NCBI GenBank assembly: GCA_016294035.1 | Contig: JAEDCT010000003.1 | Coordinates: 1-64,000, forward strand | From: Treponema sp. | Lineage (GTDB): Bacteria; Spirochaetota; Spirochaetia; Treponematales; Treponemataceae | Direction of reading: 5' to 3' | Length of the DNA: 64,000 bases | Shown: positions 25,701-34,160 of the stretch, piece by piece | Numbering within the stretch: the first letter of the stretch is position 1 | How the letters are laid out: each line of letters begins with the position of its first letter | Notes under the pieces: model-generated | Databases searched by the model: none | What the model saw: the letters and a program-made list of their open reading frames with translations, nothing else | Told to the model about the DNA's origin: nothing | Translations under genes and position numbers: made by a program

Positions 25701-26586
25701 TTTTATTGTTGACACAGACCCAATGGCTCACAAGATCAATGCAGTAAATGCTGAAGTCATTGGAGTGGGAGCTGCAGTCACAGCAATGGAAGCCGCAGTC
25801 ATAAAGACCCAGGAAGAAACCTGCAGAAACATCTGCAACAACCTTTCAAGCGGATTCTACACACTCATGAATTCCCAGATTAGTCAGAAGCTTGCCCTTC
25901 ACTACAGCACAGTTTCATCAAAACTCATGCTTATGAGTCAGATTGCAAAAAGCATAGAAAGCATGAAAACTCAGATGCACCATGATTTTCTGATGATCAA
26001 GAAAAGATACACAAAACTGTTCAACTCTCTGGACAAGGAACTTGAAATCAGAATTCATGAAATTGATGAGAAGGCAATGAAAATGGCAGAAATCAGGAAA
26101 AATGTCATTACAGGAAAATATCTTTCTGACACTTCAAAAGCTCTCATCTGCGAAATGGAAACACAAAGCACAAAGCAGATTCAGATTGGAGCACGTTTGA
26201 AATCAAAAACAAAGCGTGCATTAAGCTCCATATCAAACAACATTTTCAACACACTCATATACACAAGGAAAGTTGACAATGTTCTTGAGGAAAAAAATCC
26301 ACAGGATAAGGAAGAACTTTATATTCCTGTGATAACTTCCGAAGAAGAATCTCTTGCCATAAAAGAAAATTCAATTAAAGAAATTTACTTTCCTGAAACG
26401 CTGCAGGAAAACACCAGAAAGACTTTGGAAACAGCAGTCTCGTCAAATCCAATTCCAGACTCACCAGCTCTTGAGAATGAAAAAAATGAAATCAAGAATC
26501 AATACGCATCTCTGGTTTCTCAGTCTACACTTGATGACAGAACAAAACAGGTAATGATGAATCTTTTTGCGGAGGCTGAAAAATGA
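25687..26586 (+). CDS. Helical protein, paralogue A of the SPFH operon
   Basis: A 299-residue, largely alpha-helical protein of unknown family. It is clearly paralogous to the next gene: GFYTLMNSQISQKL here matches GFYTLIGSELSQQI there, and MIKKRYTKLFNSLDKE matches MIKSRYTKIFTELDNE. The shared core covers about residues 15-220. The C-terminal 80 residues are charged and variable. There is no signal peptide or membrane helix, so it should be cytosolic. It starts inside the end of the 693-residue gene and ends in an ATGA overlap with its paralogue, so translation of the three is coupled. Confidence 0.65.
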   Translation: MAQFDFIVDTDPMAHKINAVNAEVIGVGAAVTAMEAAVIKTQEETCRNICNNLSSGFYTLMNSQISQKLALHYSTVSSKLMLMSQIAKSIESMKTQMHHDFLMIKKRYTKLFNSLDKELEIRIHEIDEKAMKMAEIRKNVITGKYLSDTSKALICEMETQSTKQIQIGARLKSKTKRALSSISNNIFNTLIYTRKVDNVLEEKNPQDKEELYIPVITSEEESLAIKENSIKEIYFPETLQENTRKTLETAVSSNPIPDSPALENEKNEIKNQYASLVSQSTLDDRTKQVMMNLFAEAEK

Positions 26587-27596
26587 GCTACACCAGATCA
26601 TTTCAAGGGCAAGCTCATTATGAAGGATATGTAAGAGTATCCTATCCAGCAAGTGAGCACGGCGGTACAACAACTGAATACTACTCCGGATCAATTCCAA
26701 TTCAAATCAATGTGAGTGTTGATACTGATAGATTTGACTCAAGCGTTAACATGACAGCTCTTTCACTTGCTTCAGTTGCAACTGGTGTTACCGGAATGAA
26801 ACAAAAACAGTGCAAGGCTATTGAGGAATCCGGAAAGCTTATTTCAAAGGCAGCAATTGACGGCTTCTATACTCTCATAGGCAGTGAGTTGTCCCAGCAA
26901 ATCAATGAAAACCTGAACAAGATCAATGCAAACATGGCCCTAATGCTTGAACAATCCAGATCAATTGAAAACATTCACGGCAGAATGAACAAGGATTTCA
27001 ATATGATCAAGTCCAGGTATACAAAGATCTTTACAGAATTGGACAATGAGTGCCAAAAAAGAATTTACGAACTGGACAAAAGTGTTTTCAAGCTTTCTCA
27101 AGATATCAACAAGAAAGTTATTGTTGATCCATACATGAATTCTAGCGCACTTGCATATGCCAACATGACAGAGGATGCTGCAACCCATTTGAAAATGACT
27201 TTTGCAAGAATCAGAAAAATGACAAAAAATGTTATTGACGGATTCTTAAAATCTTCTATGAATGAACTTGCATACGAGCGTGAAGTTGAAAACTTTTCCT
27301 TTTCACAGGTTCATGACAAAGAAACTTTCTACATGCCTTTCATTTCAGTATCAACAACTGAGGGACAGGAAATGTATTTTACTGACAATGAAAAAGGAAA
27401 AATTGCCAGGGAAGAAATTTCCAGAATGTCTGCAGATGAAAAGGAAAGCCTCTATGAAAAGCCAACACAAGAAGAAGAAGATATGATAAAAAAATATTTT
27501 CTTTCAAATGCTGAAGCCTTCATAGGAGACGATGCAGCAAACGAAGAAAAACTAAGGGTTTACAAAACTCTTATGAATTTATGGGAAACTAAATAA
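26583..27596 (+). CDS. Helical protein, paralogue B of the SPFH operon
   Basis: A 337-residue paralogue of the previous gene. An extra N-terminal segment of about 40 residues is rich in S/T/Y and beta-prone (GGTTTEYYSGSIPIQINVSV). The shared helical core follows (about 55-275), including RYTKIFTELDNECQKRIYEL and FYMPFISV near the end, the latter matching LYIPVIT in paralogue A. There is no membrane helix. The start codon overlaps the preceding stop as ATGA. A tandem pair of diverged copies suggests a hetero-oligomer, which is inferred. Confidence 0.65.
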   Translation: MSYTRSFQGQAHYEGYVRVSYPASEHGGTTTEYYSGSIPIQINVSVDTDRFDSSVNMTALSLASVATGVTGMKQKQCKAIEESGKLISKAAIDGFYTLIGSELSQQINENLNKINANMALMLEQSRSIENIHGRMNKDFNMIKSRYTKIFTELDNECQKRIYELDKSVFKLSQDINKKVIVDPYMNSSALAYANMTEDAATHLKMTFARIRKMTKNVIDGFLKSSMNELAYEREVENFSFSQVHDKETFYMPFISVSTTEGQEMYFTDNEKGKIAREEISRMSADEKESLYEKPTQEEEDMIKKYFLSNAEAFIGDDAANEEKLRVYKTLMNLWETK

Positions 27597-27607
27597 AGGA
27601 ACAGAAA

Positions 27608-28585
27608 ATGAATGAACTTAATGAAGTAAGATTCGGCAATGATTTTATTGCCCTGAAGGATAATCTGGTAAAAACAAGCATTCTCCCTAAAAACTCAAAA
27701 GAATTGGACAGGGAAATAAATTTTCAGGAAAACGTTGTAACAGAAGGTGCAGTATACGCAAAGAAAATTGAAATTGACAACGGTCCTGTTGAATTCAAGG
27801 GTGCTGTATTTGCATCAACTGAATTGCACATGAAAAATGACGCAAAAGAATCCATAATATTCAGAAAGGCTGTAGGAAGTGCAGACAGCATAATTTGTCT
27901 CTTAATGACAGGCCGCGCAATTTTTGGTGCTGATATTAGTTCTCCAAATGTAAAGCTCAAGAACTGCTTTGTTGCAGGCAGCATTTTTGGAACTGAAATC
28001 CACCTGGAAAACACAGTTGTACTGGGAGGTGTATTTGCATCAAAAAGCCTATCAATGAATAACTGTATCGCTGGAACTTTCCACGCCCCTCAGGTAGATG
28101 TGGGAGGAATCAACAACCTTCTTTACCCTACAGCTTTTTCAGTTGAACCATTGAATGTAATTCCTGGTTCAGAGCTTTACAGCATAGCACTTGCAGATCT
28201 GGGATCACTTTTCAAGAATGAAACAGAAAAGGAAAACATGGGAAAAATCAGAATTGATATCTCAAGTGATACCCAAAGAACTGTACTTCTGGACAATGAT
28301 GGAAGTACAATATTAATCAACAGTTATTCTGTTGCAGACAGGGTTCTGGTTGCAGATATGGTTGACTTTGAAAAAATGGAAAATCACTTCCTGATTACTG
28401 CAGCCAGTCTCGGAAGCCAGATTCTGAAAAACTATACTCTCCAGAAACAAAACGGAGAAAAATCAGATGAACTTACACTTGAAAACATAAGTTCGTTTTT
28501 CTTCAAAATTTTGTCAGGAGAAATTCAAATAAGGAACCTGGAAGGGAACATCAGTTTTGATGACCTGAAAAAGGTTTTCAGTTGA
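27608..28585 (+). CDS. Bactofilin-like beta-solenoid protein
   Basis: A 325-residue protein whose first half (about 35-175) is a run of short beta-strand repeats: VTEGAVYAKKIEIDNGPVEF, KGAVFASTELHMKN, GRAIFGADISSPNVKLKNCF, GSIFGTEIHLENTVVLGGVF. This spacing is typical of polymer-forming beta-solenoids of the bactofilin type. The second half is mixed alpha/beta without a recognised domain. AAAGGA lies upstream and the gap to the previous gene is 11 nt. It is the last gene of the operon. It differs from the canonical 138-residue bactofilin at 9662-10078, being longer and less regular. Confidence 0.65.
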   Translation: MNELNEVRFGNDFIALKDNLVKTSILPKNSKELDREINFQENVVTEGAVYAKKIEIDNGPVEFKGAVFASTELHMKNDAKESIIFRKAVGSADSIICLLMTGRAIFGADISSPNVKLKNCFVAGSIFGTEIHLENTVVLGGVFASKSLSMNNCIAGTFHAPQVDVGGINNLLYPTAFSVEPLNVIPGSELYSIALADLGSLFKNETEKENMGKIRIDISSDTQRTVLLDNDGSTILINSYSVADRVLVADMVDFEKMENHFLITAASLGSQILKNYTLQKQNGEKSDELTLENISSFFFKILSGEIQIRNLEGNISFDDLKKVFS

Positions 28586-28626
28586 AGAATATAAACCCAA
28601 CGACAGGTTTTATCATAAATATAATA

Positions 28627-28680
28627 ACTAACGTTAGTTTGCTTTCAGAGTCACTGGAATTAAGGCAAACGAACGTTAGT
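28627..28680. promoter_or_regulatory. Large inverted repeat upstream of the cellulase gene
   Basis: A 16-nt sequence at 28627-28642 (ACTAACGTTAGTTTGC) is repeated inverted at 28665-28680 with one mismatch, across a 22-nt spacer. Each arm contains ACGTT; the left arm includes the perfect palindrome ACTAACGTTAGT. It lies 40-94 nt before the GH5 start codon. It may be a paired operator for a regulator of cellulase expression, or an mRNA leader hairpin; no T-run follows. Confidence 0.6.
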
Positions 28681-28720
28681 ATTATAAAATTAATCATATT
28701 ATATATATTGGAGGAACTAC

Positions 28721-29920
28721 ATGAAAAAGATTACTTCTTTATTAGCCATTGCCCTTTCCGTAATATTTTTGTCTTGCGGATCAGATTCTTCTTCCGAACC
28801 AGCCTCAAACTGGTCCCCATCTTCTGTTCCATTGAATGAATACAACGGAATGAAGATTTCTGAAAAGATTAATGCAGGATGGAATCTGGGTAATACTTTG
28901 GACGCAACAGACGGAACAGGAGTTAATTCTGAAACAAGCTGGGGGTGTCCAAAAACAACAAAAGAAAACATCCAGGCACTTGCTGCAAGCGGAATCAACT
29001 TAATCCGAATTCCAGTAAGCTGGTCAAATCACATGGATGACACAACAGGAGTAATTGACCCTGCATGGATAAAACGAGTTCAGGAAGTTGTCGGATGGGC
29101 AATTGAATGCAACATGTTTGTAATACTCAACGTACACCATGATGTTTTTGATGAGTCGAAGTATGGGGGAACTTTCACAAGCTACAACTACAAGTACTAC
29201 AATCCTACAAGTGCAGACAGAGCTCACTCTGAAAAATTCGTAAAGAATGTTTGGGAACAGATTTGCAGGAATTTCAATGAAAACTACGACGCTCACCTGA
29301 TCTTTGAGGCATTGAATGAACCACGAGTTGTTGGAGATGAACATGAATGGAATTACCAGAGTACTTGCAATAAGTGCAATGAAATAGTTGGGGAAATCCA
29401 ACACCTGAACCAGCTTGCACTCAACACAATCCGTGCATCAGGCAAGAATAATGCATTAAGGCTTGTTATTTTCCCATTTATGTCAGCAAGTACTGCAGTT
29501 GCTTATGAAGCAAAATTTTCACTCCCAACAGATTCTGCAAGCAACGTTGGTTTGTCAGTTCATGCATATTCACCTTACTCTTTTGCCATGGAAAGCCCTG
29601 GAGAAAGCACTTTCACTGACAATCATAAAAAAGATCTGGACTACCTGTTCACATCACTCAAGAAAAAATATGGAAGCTATCCTATTATCATTGGTGAATA
29701 CGGAGCAACAAACAAGAACAATCCTCAGGACAGGGCTGCATGGTTTGAATATTACGTGAAGAAGGCAAAAGAAAACGGAATCAAAACATGTCTCTGGGAT
29801 AACAACCAGTACAATGTAACAGGCAGTGATTACAACGAAAAATATGGATTCTTCAACAGATCAAACAACACATGGTATGAACCGGAACTTCTCAATGCAA
29901 TCATGAGAGGAACAAAATAA
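28721..29920 (+). CDS. GH5 endoglucanase, lipoprotein
   Basis: A 399-residue secreted beta-1,4-glucanase that cleaves cellulose or related plant glucans. A lipoprotein signal peptide ends FLSC (Cys19), predicting a membrane-anchored enzyme. A short serine-rich linker leads to the TIM barrel (about 40-395), similar to subfamily GH5_4. Visible markers are NAGWNLGNTLDA, IRIPVSW, LNVHHD, the acid/base glutamate in FEALNEPRV (E200) and the nucleophile in IIIGEYGA (E326). No carbohydrate-binding module is attached. GGAGG precedes the ATG by 8 nt. It is monocistronic, between the inverted repeat and a strong terminator. Confidence 0.93.
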   Translation: MKKITSLLAIALSVIFLSCGSDSSSEPASNWSPSSVPLNEYNGMKISEKINAGWNLGNTLDATDGTGVNSETSWGCPKTTKENIQALAASGINLIRIPVSWSNHMDDTTGVIDPAWIKRVQEVVGWAIECNMFVILNVHHDVFDESKYGGTFTSYNYKYYNPTSADRAHSEKFVKNVWEQICRNFNENYDAHLIFEALNEPRVVGDEHEWNYQSTCNKCNEIVGEIQHLNQLALNTIRASGKNNALRLVIFPFMSASTAVAYEAKFSLPTDSASNVGLSVHAYSPYSFAMESPGESTFTDNHKKDLDYLFTSLKKKYGSYPIIIGEYGATNKNNPQDRAAWFEYYVKKAKENGIKTCLWDNNQYNVTGSDYNEKYGFFNRSNNTWYEPELLNAIMRGTK

Positions 29921-29939
29921 TACGCTAAAAAGAAAACAT

Positions 29940-29989
29940 TGCTTCAGCAACTACTTCCAGAACAGTTGTATTTGCTGAAGCATTTTTTT
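29940..29989 (+). terminator. Terminator after the GH5 gene
   Basis: TGCTTCAGCAA (29940-29950) pairs perfectly over 11 bp with TTGCTGAAGCA (29972-29982), followed by seven T. It lies between convergent genes and probably works in both directions. Confidence 0.85.
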
Positions 29990-29992
29990 ATT

Positions 29993-31291
29993 CTAGAACT
30001 GCCATCCAACAAGCACACTAGGCCTCAAGACACCCATGGACATATCACTAATGAGTGTTATACAGAAATCCACATTGGCTTCAATATACAATCGGTTTGT
30101 AAGGAACACACTTACAGCTCCTCCAGCATCAAAGGAAAGGTTCATGCTGTTCAAAGGCTCCGAGTCAATGTCATGACTAAAGTGGAACATGTAGTTCATA
30201 AAGTATTCAACACCAGCACCGCCGTGAATCTCAAGAGTCATAATATGCTTACGGACTCCCTTCTCATTTGGCTTAAGTCTGATTGGAAACTGATAAACAA
30301 AATTCAAATATCCTGATACAAGGTTTCCGTCAATTGAATATGTTCTTTCCTCACCGCTCATTCTTGTATAGTAAGCTTCAAGTCCAATACCAAAATATCC
30401 GATTCTCTTCTTGAGCGGAATAAAAGTCATTTTTCCCATGACACTAAGCGGGAACATCTTAGAGTTGAAATAAGTTTCAATGGTGTCATCAAACATAACA
30501 ATCGGAAATGTATATCCACCAGACACATCAAAATCTATAGGCTTTTTATACCGCAGCACAAGAAGACTGTCAGAATCTGCATCATTCTGAAGACCACAGG
30601 AAGCGGTGGAAATAAGATTGTACTTTCCTACTTCGACTAAATCCAAATCAATCCTGAAAACAATTTCCTTGTTGTTATCATCATGGGAAACAATCTCAGG
30701 AACATATCTTCGCCCGCCAGACTGACTGACAAGAGCATAAGACGAGAAAGTAATCTCATCTGGATCAGACTGAAGTTCAAAAAGGTTGTTACCCTTGACC
30801 GTGAAAATTCCATCGTTAAGCTCTTCAAAATAAAAGGTATTTGAATGGTTAACGTTTACACTTACACTTGAAACCCTTGGCTTGTAGGCAATATATATCG
30901 AAAAATCACACCATTCGCTGTATTCTTCCTTAAGTCCAATAAGGTTATAGGCACAAACCTTAAATCTATAGTTTCCTGGTTTAAGATTTGGGACAATTCT
31001 AATTCTTGTTTCATTGGATTCAGTTTCCAGAGTCAAAGCTTCTTTGTAACTTTTTGTCTTTTTATCAAATTGCTCAATGACAACTTCATAGCGCAGGACA
31101 TACTGAGGATAATCATCAATCCATTCAAGAAACTGCCAAGTCTCTTCAGCAGGAATGATACCATTCTCATCCTCAACTGCATCTTCAATTACACTTACGA
31201 TAACGTCACTTTTCTTTTCCTTTGCAAATGCTGCACCGCACAAAAGCAAAAGCATCAGTAAAAGTGAACATAACTTATTTAGTATAGCCAT
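29993..31291 (-). CDS. Outer-membrane protein with FN3-like N-terminal domain
   Basis: A 432-residue exported protein. The signal peptide (1-23, LCSLLLMLLLLCGAAFA) is followed by a fibronectin type III-like domain (about 40-135; LKPGNYRFKVCAYNLIGL), an Ig-like strand region, and a C-terminal barrel of amphipathic strands from about residue 240, ending in aromatic VGWQF as outer-membrane barrels do. The start at 31291 overlaps the FecR-like gene by 17 bp. Position downstream of FecR and adenylate cyclase genes recalls the T. pallidum TP0483-TP0485 region, where TP0483 was reported to bind fibronectin; orthology here is inferred, not tested. Confidence 0.7.
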   Translation of the reverse strand: MAILNKLCSLLLMLLLLCGAAFAKEKKSDVIVSVIEDAVEDENGIIPAEETWQFLEWIDDYPQYVLRYEVVIEQFDKKTKSYKEALTLETESNETRIRIVPNLKPGNYRFKVCAYNLIGLKEEYSEWCDFSIYIAYKPRVSSVSVNVNHSNTFYFEELNDGIFTVKGNNLFELQSDPDEITFSSYALVSQSGGRRYVPEIVSHDDNNKEIVFRIDLDLVEVGKYNLISTASCGLQNDADSDSLLVLRYKKPIDFDVSGGYTFPIVMFDDTIETYFNSKMFPLSVMGKMTFIPLKKRIGYFGIGLEAYYTRMSGEERTYSIDGNLVSGYLNFVYQFPIRLKPNEKGVRKHIMTLEIHGGAGVEYFMNYMFHFSHDIDSEPLNSMNLSFDAGGAVSVFLTNRLYIEANVDFCITLISDMSMGVLRPSVLVGWQF

Positions 31292-34160
31292 AAGGTCTGT
31301 CCACTCCCTTCGATTTGCTTGTTTTTGGCATTGGAACATTTGTTTCAAAAGCCTTTTTTACAGGAGTTCCATCCTGCAAAACCTTATCCAGTTTTCCGTC
31401 CTTATCAGTATCAATTCTCCTTACACCTTCAACTATAACCTCAAATTTACCCTTTATGAAACTGCGCTTTTCAGCATCAGGCATTTTTGAAATATCAATA
31501 TTATATGAAGTTCCGTTAACAAGACTTGCCATGATTTTCTTGTCCAAAGCGGACTTACGGATAATAGTGACTCTGTAGTTTGTTGCATTGGGAACCTTAC
31601 TCCAAGAAACCTTTATTTCCCTCGGGTTCTTTTCATTTCTGAGATAACTGGCATCAAATACTTCTGGAGTTACAACCAGATTCTTAACAGGATCAAGAGG
31701 TTCAACTGGAAGAACAGTAAATCTTCCCTGGTACTTTGGATCAGTATTTGAAATGTCAAATCCGTCATATGTTTGCGCATATACAACAAGCTTGTAGTCA
31801 CCAGCTCTCAGTCCTTCCTCTGTATCAAGAAGAACATCATTTCTGGCAACCCTGTTTCCCTGGGCAAACTCTAAGTCATCTGGAATTTTCAGTACAATTT
31901 CATCCTCCCGGTTTGGAACTACCTTGTACAGAACAACCTGAGCCCTTGAAACTGCATCAACACTGGACCATTTTGCATGAATAGGATTCAAAATGGCATC
32001 AAGGCCAGTAACAACTGCATTCCTGACAGGAGCATGGATTTCAACAGGTCTTAGCTTTACCAGCATGAATGTATTATCAGATGTTTCTCCGGAAAGACGA
32101 GTCTGAATTCCAGGAATTGCCATTGACTTTGCCTGTATTTCATATCTGTAGAAATTTCTGTCAACAAACTTTGCAGGATTAAACATGTCAATCTTGCAGC
32201 TGTTTCCATAAATATTATCTTCATGGATGAGCTGTCCATCAGAAGCACTGAATATTGAAAGCTTATAAAAATCTGCACCTTCAACTGGATTCCACTTAAA
32301 CTCATAAGGCACTGTTTCTCTTGCAACGGCCCTGTCCACAGGAGCAATAAGTCTGGCCTTAGGAAGGTTTGGAACAATGAAAAACTGCTTTGGTGCAGTA
32401 ACCATTTCCATTCCGGAATTTGCATTGAATGATTTTATTCGCCAGTAGTATGTGCCCACTGGAAGATTTGAAATTCTTGCATTGAGATTCTGTGTAGATT
32501 CAGTCCTGAGAATTGAATTGAACCCTTCATCACTTGAAACCTGAAATTCCGTCTCGAATTCTTCTGTCAAATTCTTTTTCCATGTGAATCTTGTATCTGG
32601 AAGAAGAGCCTGAGAAATTCTAAAGCCATTGTTAGGTTCAATTGTATGCTGCTCAAGATTTCCCTTAATCATAAAGAAAGGACGTATTTCAGAAACCTGC
32701 GAAACATTACCTTCAGAGTCAGTCTGAGTAACACCCCAGAAATACTTGCCTTCCCTGAGACCATTATCCAAAGCATTGATTCTGAAATAGTTTTCACCAA
32801 CAGTCCTGTCAACAATGGGAGAAGAAAGGCTTTCAGAAGAAGAAATCCTGATGTTATATGAAGATGCCTCATGTTCAAGTTTCCATGAGAAGGCAATTTC
32901 AGAAGAATCCCCCTCAACACCGGAATTCACATATGCATTCTTTCCCGGGACAAACACAACTGGACGACCAAGGGAATTCTTTTTTTCAACAGTAAAAGAT
33001 CCGGTCTGTGATGGAGAACGGAAACCAATCTTGTTGATTGTATAATATGGAGTAACTCTCCAGTACCATTTACCTTTTGAAAGAGATGAAATGATTGATG
33101 AAGTTGAGGCAGATCTTTGCTCAACAACAGGATTCTTAAAATCAGGATTGTCAGCAATCTGAAGATTATAGGCAGTTGCATAGGCACTTTCACTCCAGAT
33201 CAGTCTAACTGCAGGATTTTTGGACCTGTATGAATACTCATAGTCCTGAACAGGTGCTATAAGGGTTGGAGGCAAAGACTGAAGAATCTGAAACCTTCCT
33301 GTAGCAGCAGAACCATCTTTCACGAATATTCGCCAGTAGTAGGTACCAGCCTTGAGTGAAACATTCAATGAGCTTATGTCATTTACAGAAACATGTTTAA
33401 TGACTTCCAGAAAATCTTTATCCTGTGCAATTTCAAGAATCAAACTGTCTCCATCCTGCTGATTGGAAACAGACCAGTTAAAAAGAACTTTTTCCTCACC
33501 ATCAGTGTGATACAGAATCTTTGAATTTTTTCTAGGAAACATTACTGAAATGGATGCTTCTTTAGCCTCATGGCCATCAACACTGACAGTCTCACCCTCA
33601 GAAATTGATTTTTCCCCGCCCACAGAAGCAATACCCTTAACCACCTGAAGTGACAGACCTGCATCACTGCCCTGGCTTGCATTCAAAGACGAACCTTTTT
33701 CAAGGGTAACCTCCACTCCACTTGAAGAAAGGGTAATTCCAGAGTCAGCCTGCGATGAATCAAGATAAATGTCTCCGGACTGAAGGTCAGCAGTAAGTGT
33801 ATCTGATTCTGAAATGAAAACCTGTGCCATTGTATTCTGAGACAGTTCCATGACATTTCCATCTTTAAACCAGATAATTGCCTCGGAAAGAGCAGCAGTA
33901 TGGATTGTATCTCCATTATATACAGGAGATTCCTGTCTCAAGCGGTCCCAGACCAGCCGGTCCATGAATTTTCGCTGGGCTGTCTTATATTTGAATGTAA
34001 TAGTCGCTATAGGTTCCTCATTAAGTTTAGTAAAGGCTTCGAAGAAACTATTGTAGAACAATGCTGTGTTAACACCACATCCCAAGAGACAACATAGTAT
34101 TGTAAGCCAGAAAGCAAGGGTAAAATTATTGCTTGACCTGGATTTTGTTTTCTTCTTCAT
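31275..34160 (-). CDS. FecR-domain protein with FN3-like repeats
   Basis: A 961-residue envelope protein. One N-terminal membrane helix (about 14-34) anchors it, and a FecR domain (about 75-197) follows, with GDTIHTAALSEAIIWFKDGN and LQSGDIYLD. At least five repeats of about 90-100 residues come next, each with a W in strand B and a YYWR-type motif (AGTYYWRIFVKDGS, KGKWYWRVTPYY, EGKYFWGVTQTD, VGTYYWRIKSFN), typical of fibronectin type III or related folds. The C terminus is lysine-rich. Its start lies 35 bp inside the adenylate cyclase gene. It is not a sigma-factor partner, since no ECF sigma gene is adjacent. A surface sensor or adhesin-like role is inferred. Confidence 0.75.
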   Translation of the reverse strand: MKKKTKSRSSNNFTLAFWLTILCCLLGCGVNTALFYNSFFEAFTKLNEEPIATITFKYKTAQRKFMDRLVWDRLRQESPVYNGDTIHTAALSEAIIWFKDGNVMELSQNTMAQVFISESDTLTADLQSGDIYLDSSQADSGITLSSSGVEVTLEKGSSLNASQGSDAGLSLQVVKGIASVGGEKSISEGETVSVDGHEAKEASISVMFPRKNSKILYHTDGEEKVLFNWSVSNQQDGDSLILEIAQDKDFLEVIKHVSVNDISSLNVSLKAGTYYWRIFVKDGSAATGRFQILQSLPPTLIAPVQDYEYSYRSKNPAVRLIWSESAYATAYNLQIADNPDFKNPVVEQRSASTSSIISSLSKGKWYWRVTPYYTINKIGFRSPSQTGSFTVEKKNSLGRPVVFVPGKNAYVNSGVEGDSSEIAFSWKLEHEASSYNIRISSSESLSSPIVDRTVGENYFRINALDNGLREGKYFWGVTQTDSEGNVSQVSEIRPFFMIKGNLEQHTIEPNNGFRISQALLPDTRFTWKKNLTEEFETEFQVSSDEGFNSILRTESTQNLNARISNLPVGTYYWRIKSFNANSGMEMVTAPKQFFIVPNLPKARLIAPVDRAVARETVPYEFKWNPVEGADFYKLSIFSASDGQLIHEDNIYGNSCKIDMFNPAKFVDRNFYRYEIQAKSMAIPGIQTRLSGETSDNTFMLVKLRPVEIHAPVRNAVVTGLDAILNPIHAKWSSVDAVSRAQVVLYKVVPNREDEIVLKIPDDLEFAQGNRVARNDVLLDTEEGLRAGDYKLVVYAQTYDGFDISNTDPKYQGRFTVLPVEPLDPVKNLVVTPEVFDASYLRNEKNPREIKVSWSKVPNATNYRVTIIRKSALDKKIMASLVNGTSYNIDISKMPDAEKRSFIKGKFEVIVEGVRRIDTDKDGKLDKVLQDGTPVKKAFETNVPMPKTSKSKGVDRPYGYTK

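Noticed and set aside
28582..28839. An 85-codon open frame between the solenoid gene and the GH5 gene
   Set aside because: It runs across the inverted repeat and into the GH5 start in another frame, with no recognisable protein features.
30637..33916. Several short open frames on both strands within the FecR and barrel genes
   Set aside because: They are antisense or out of frame to long, well-supported genes.
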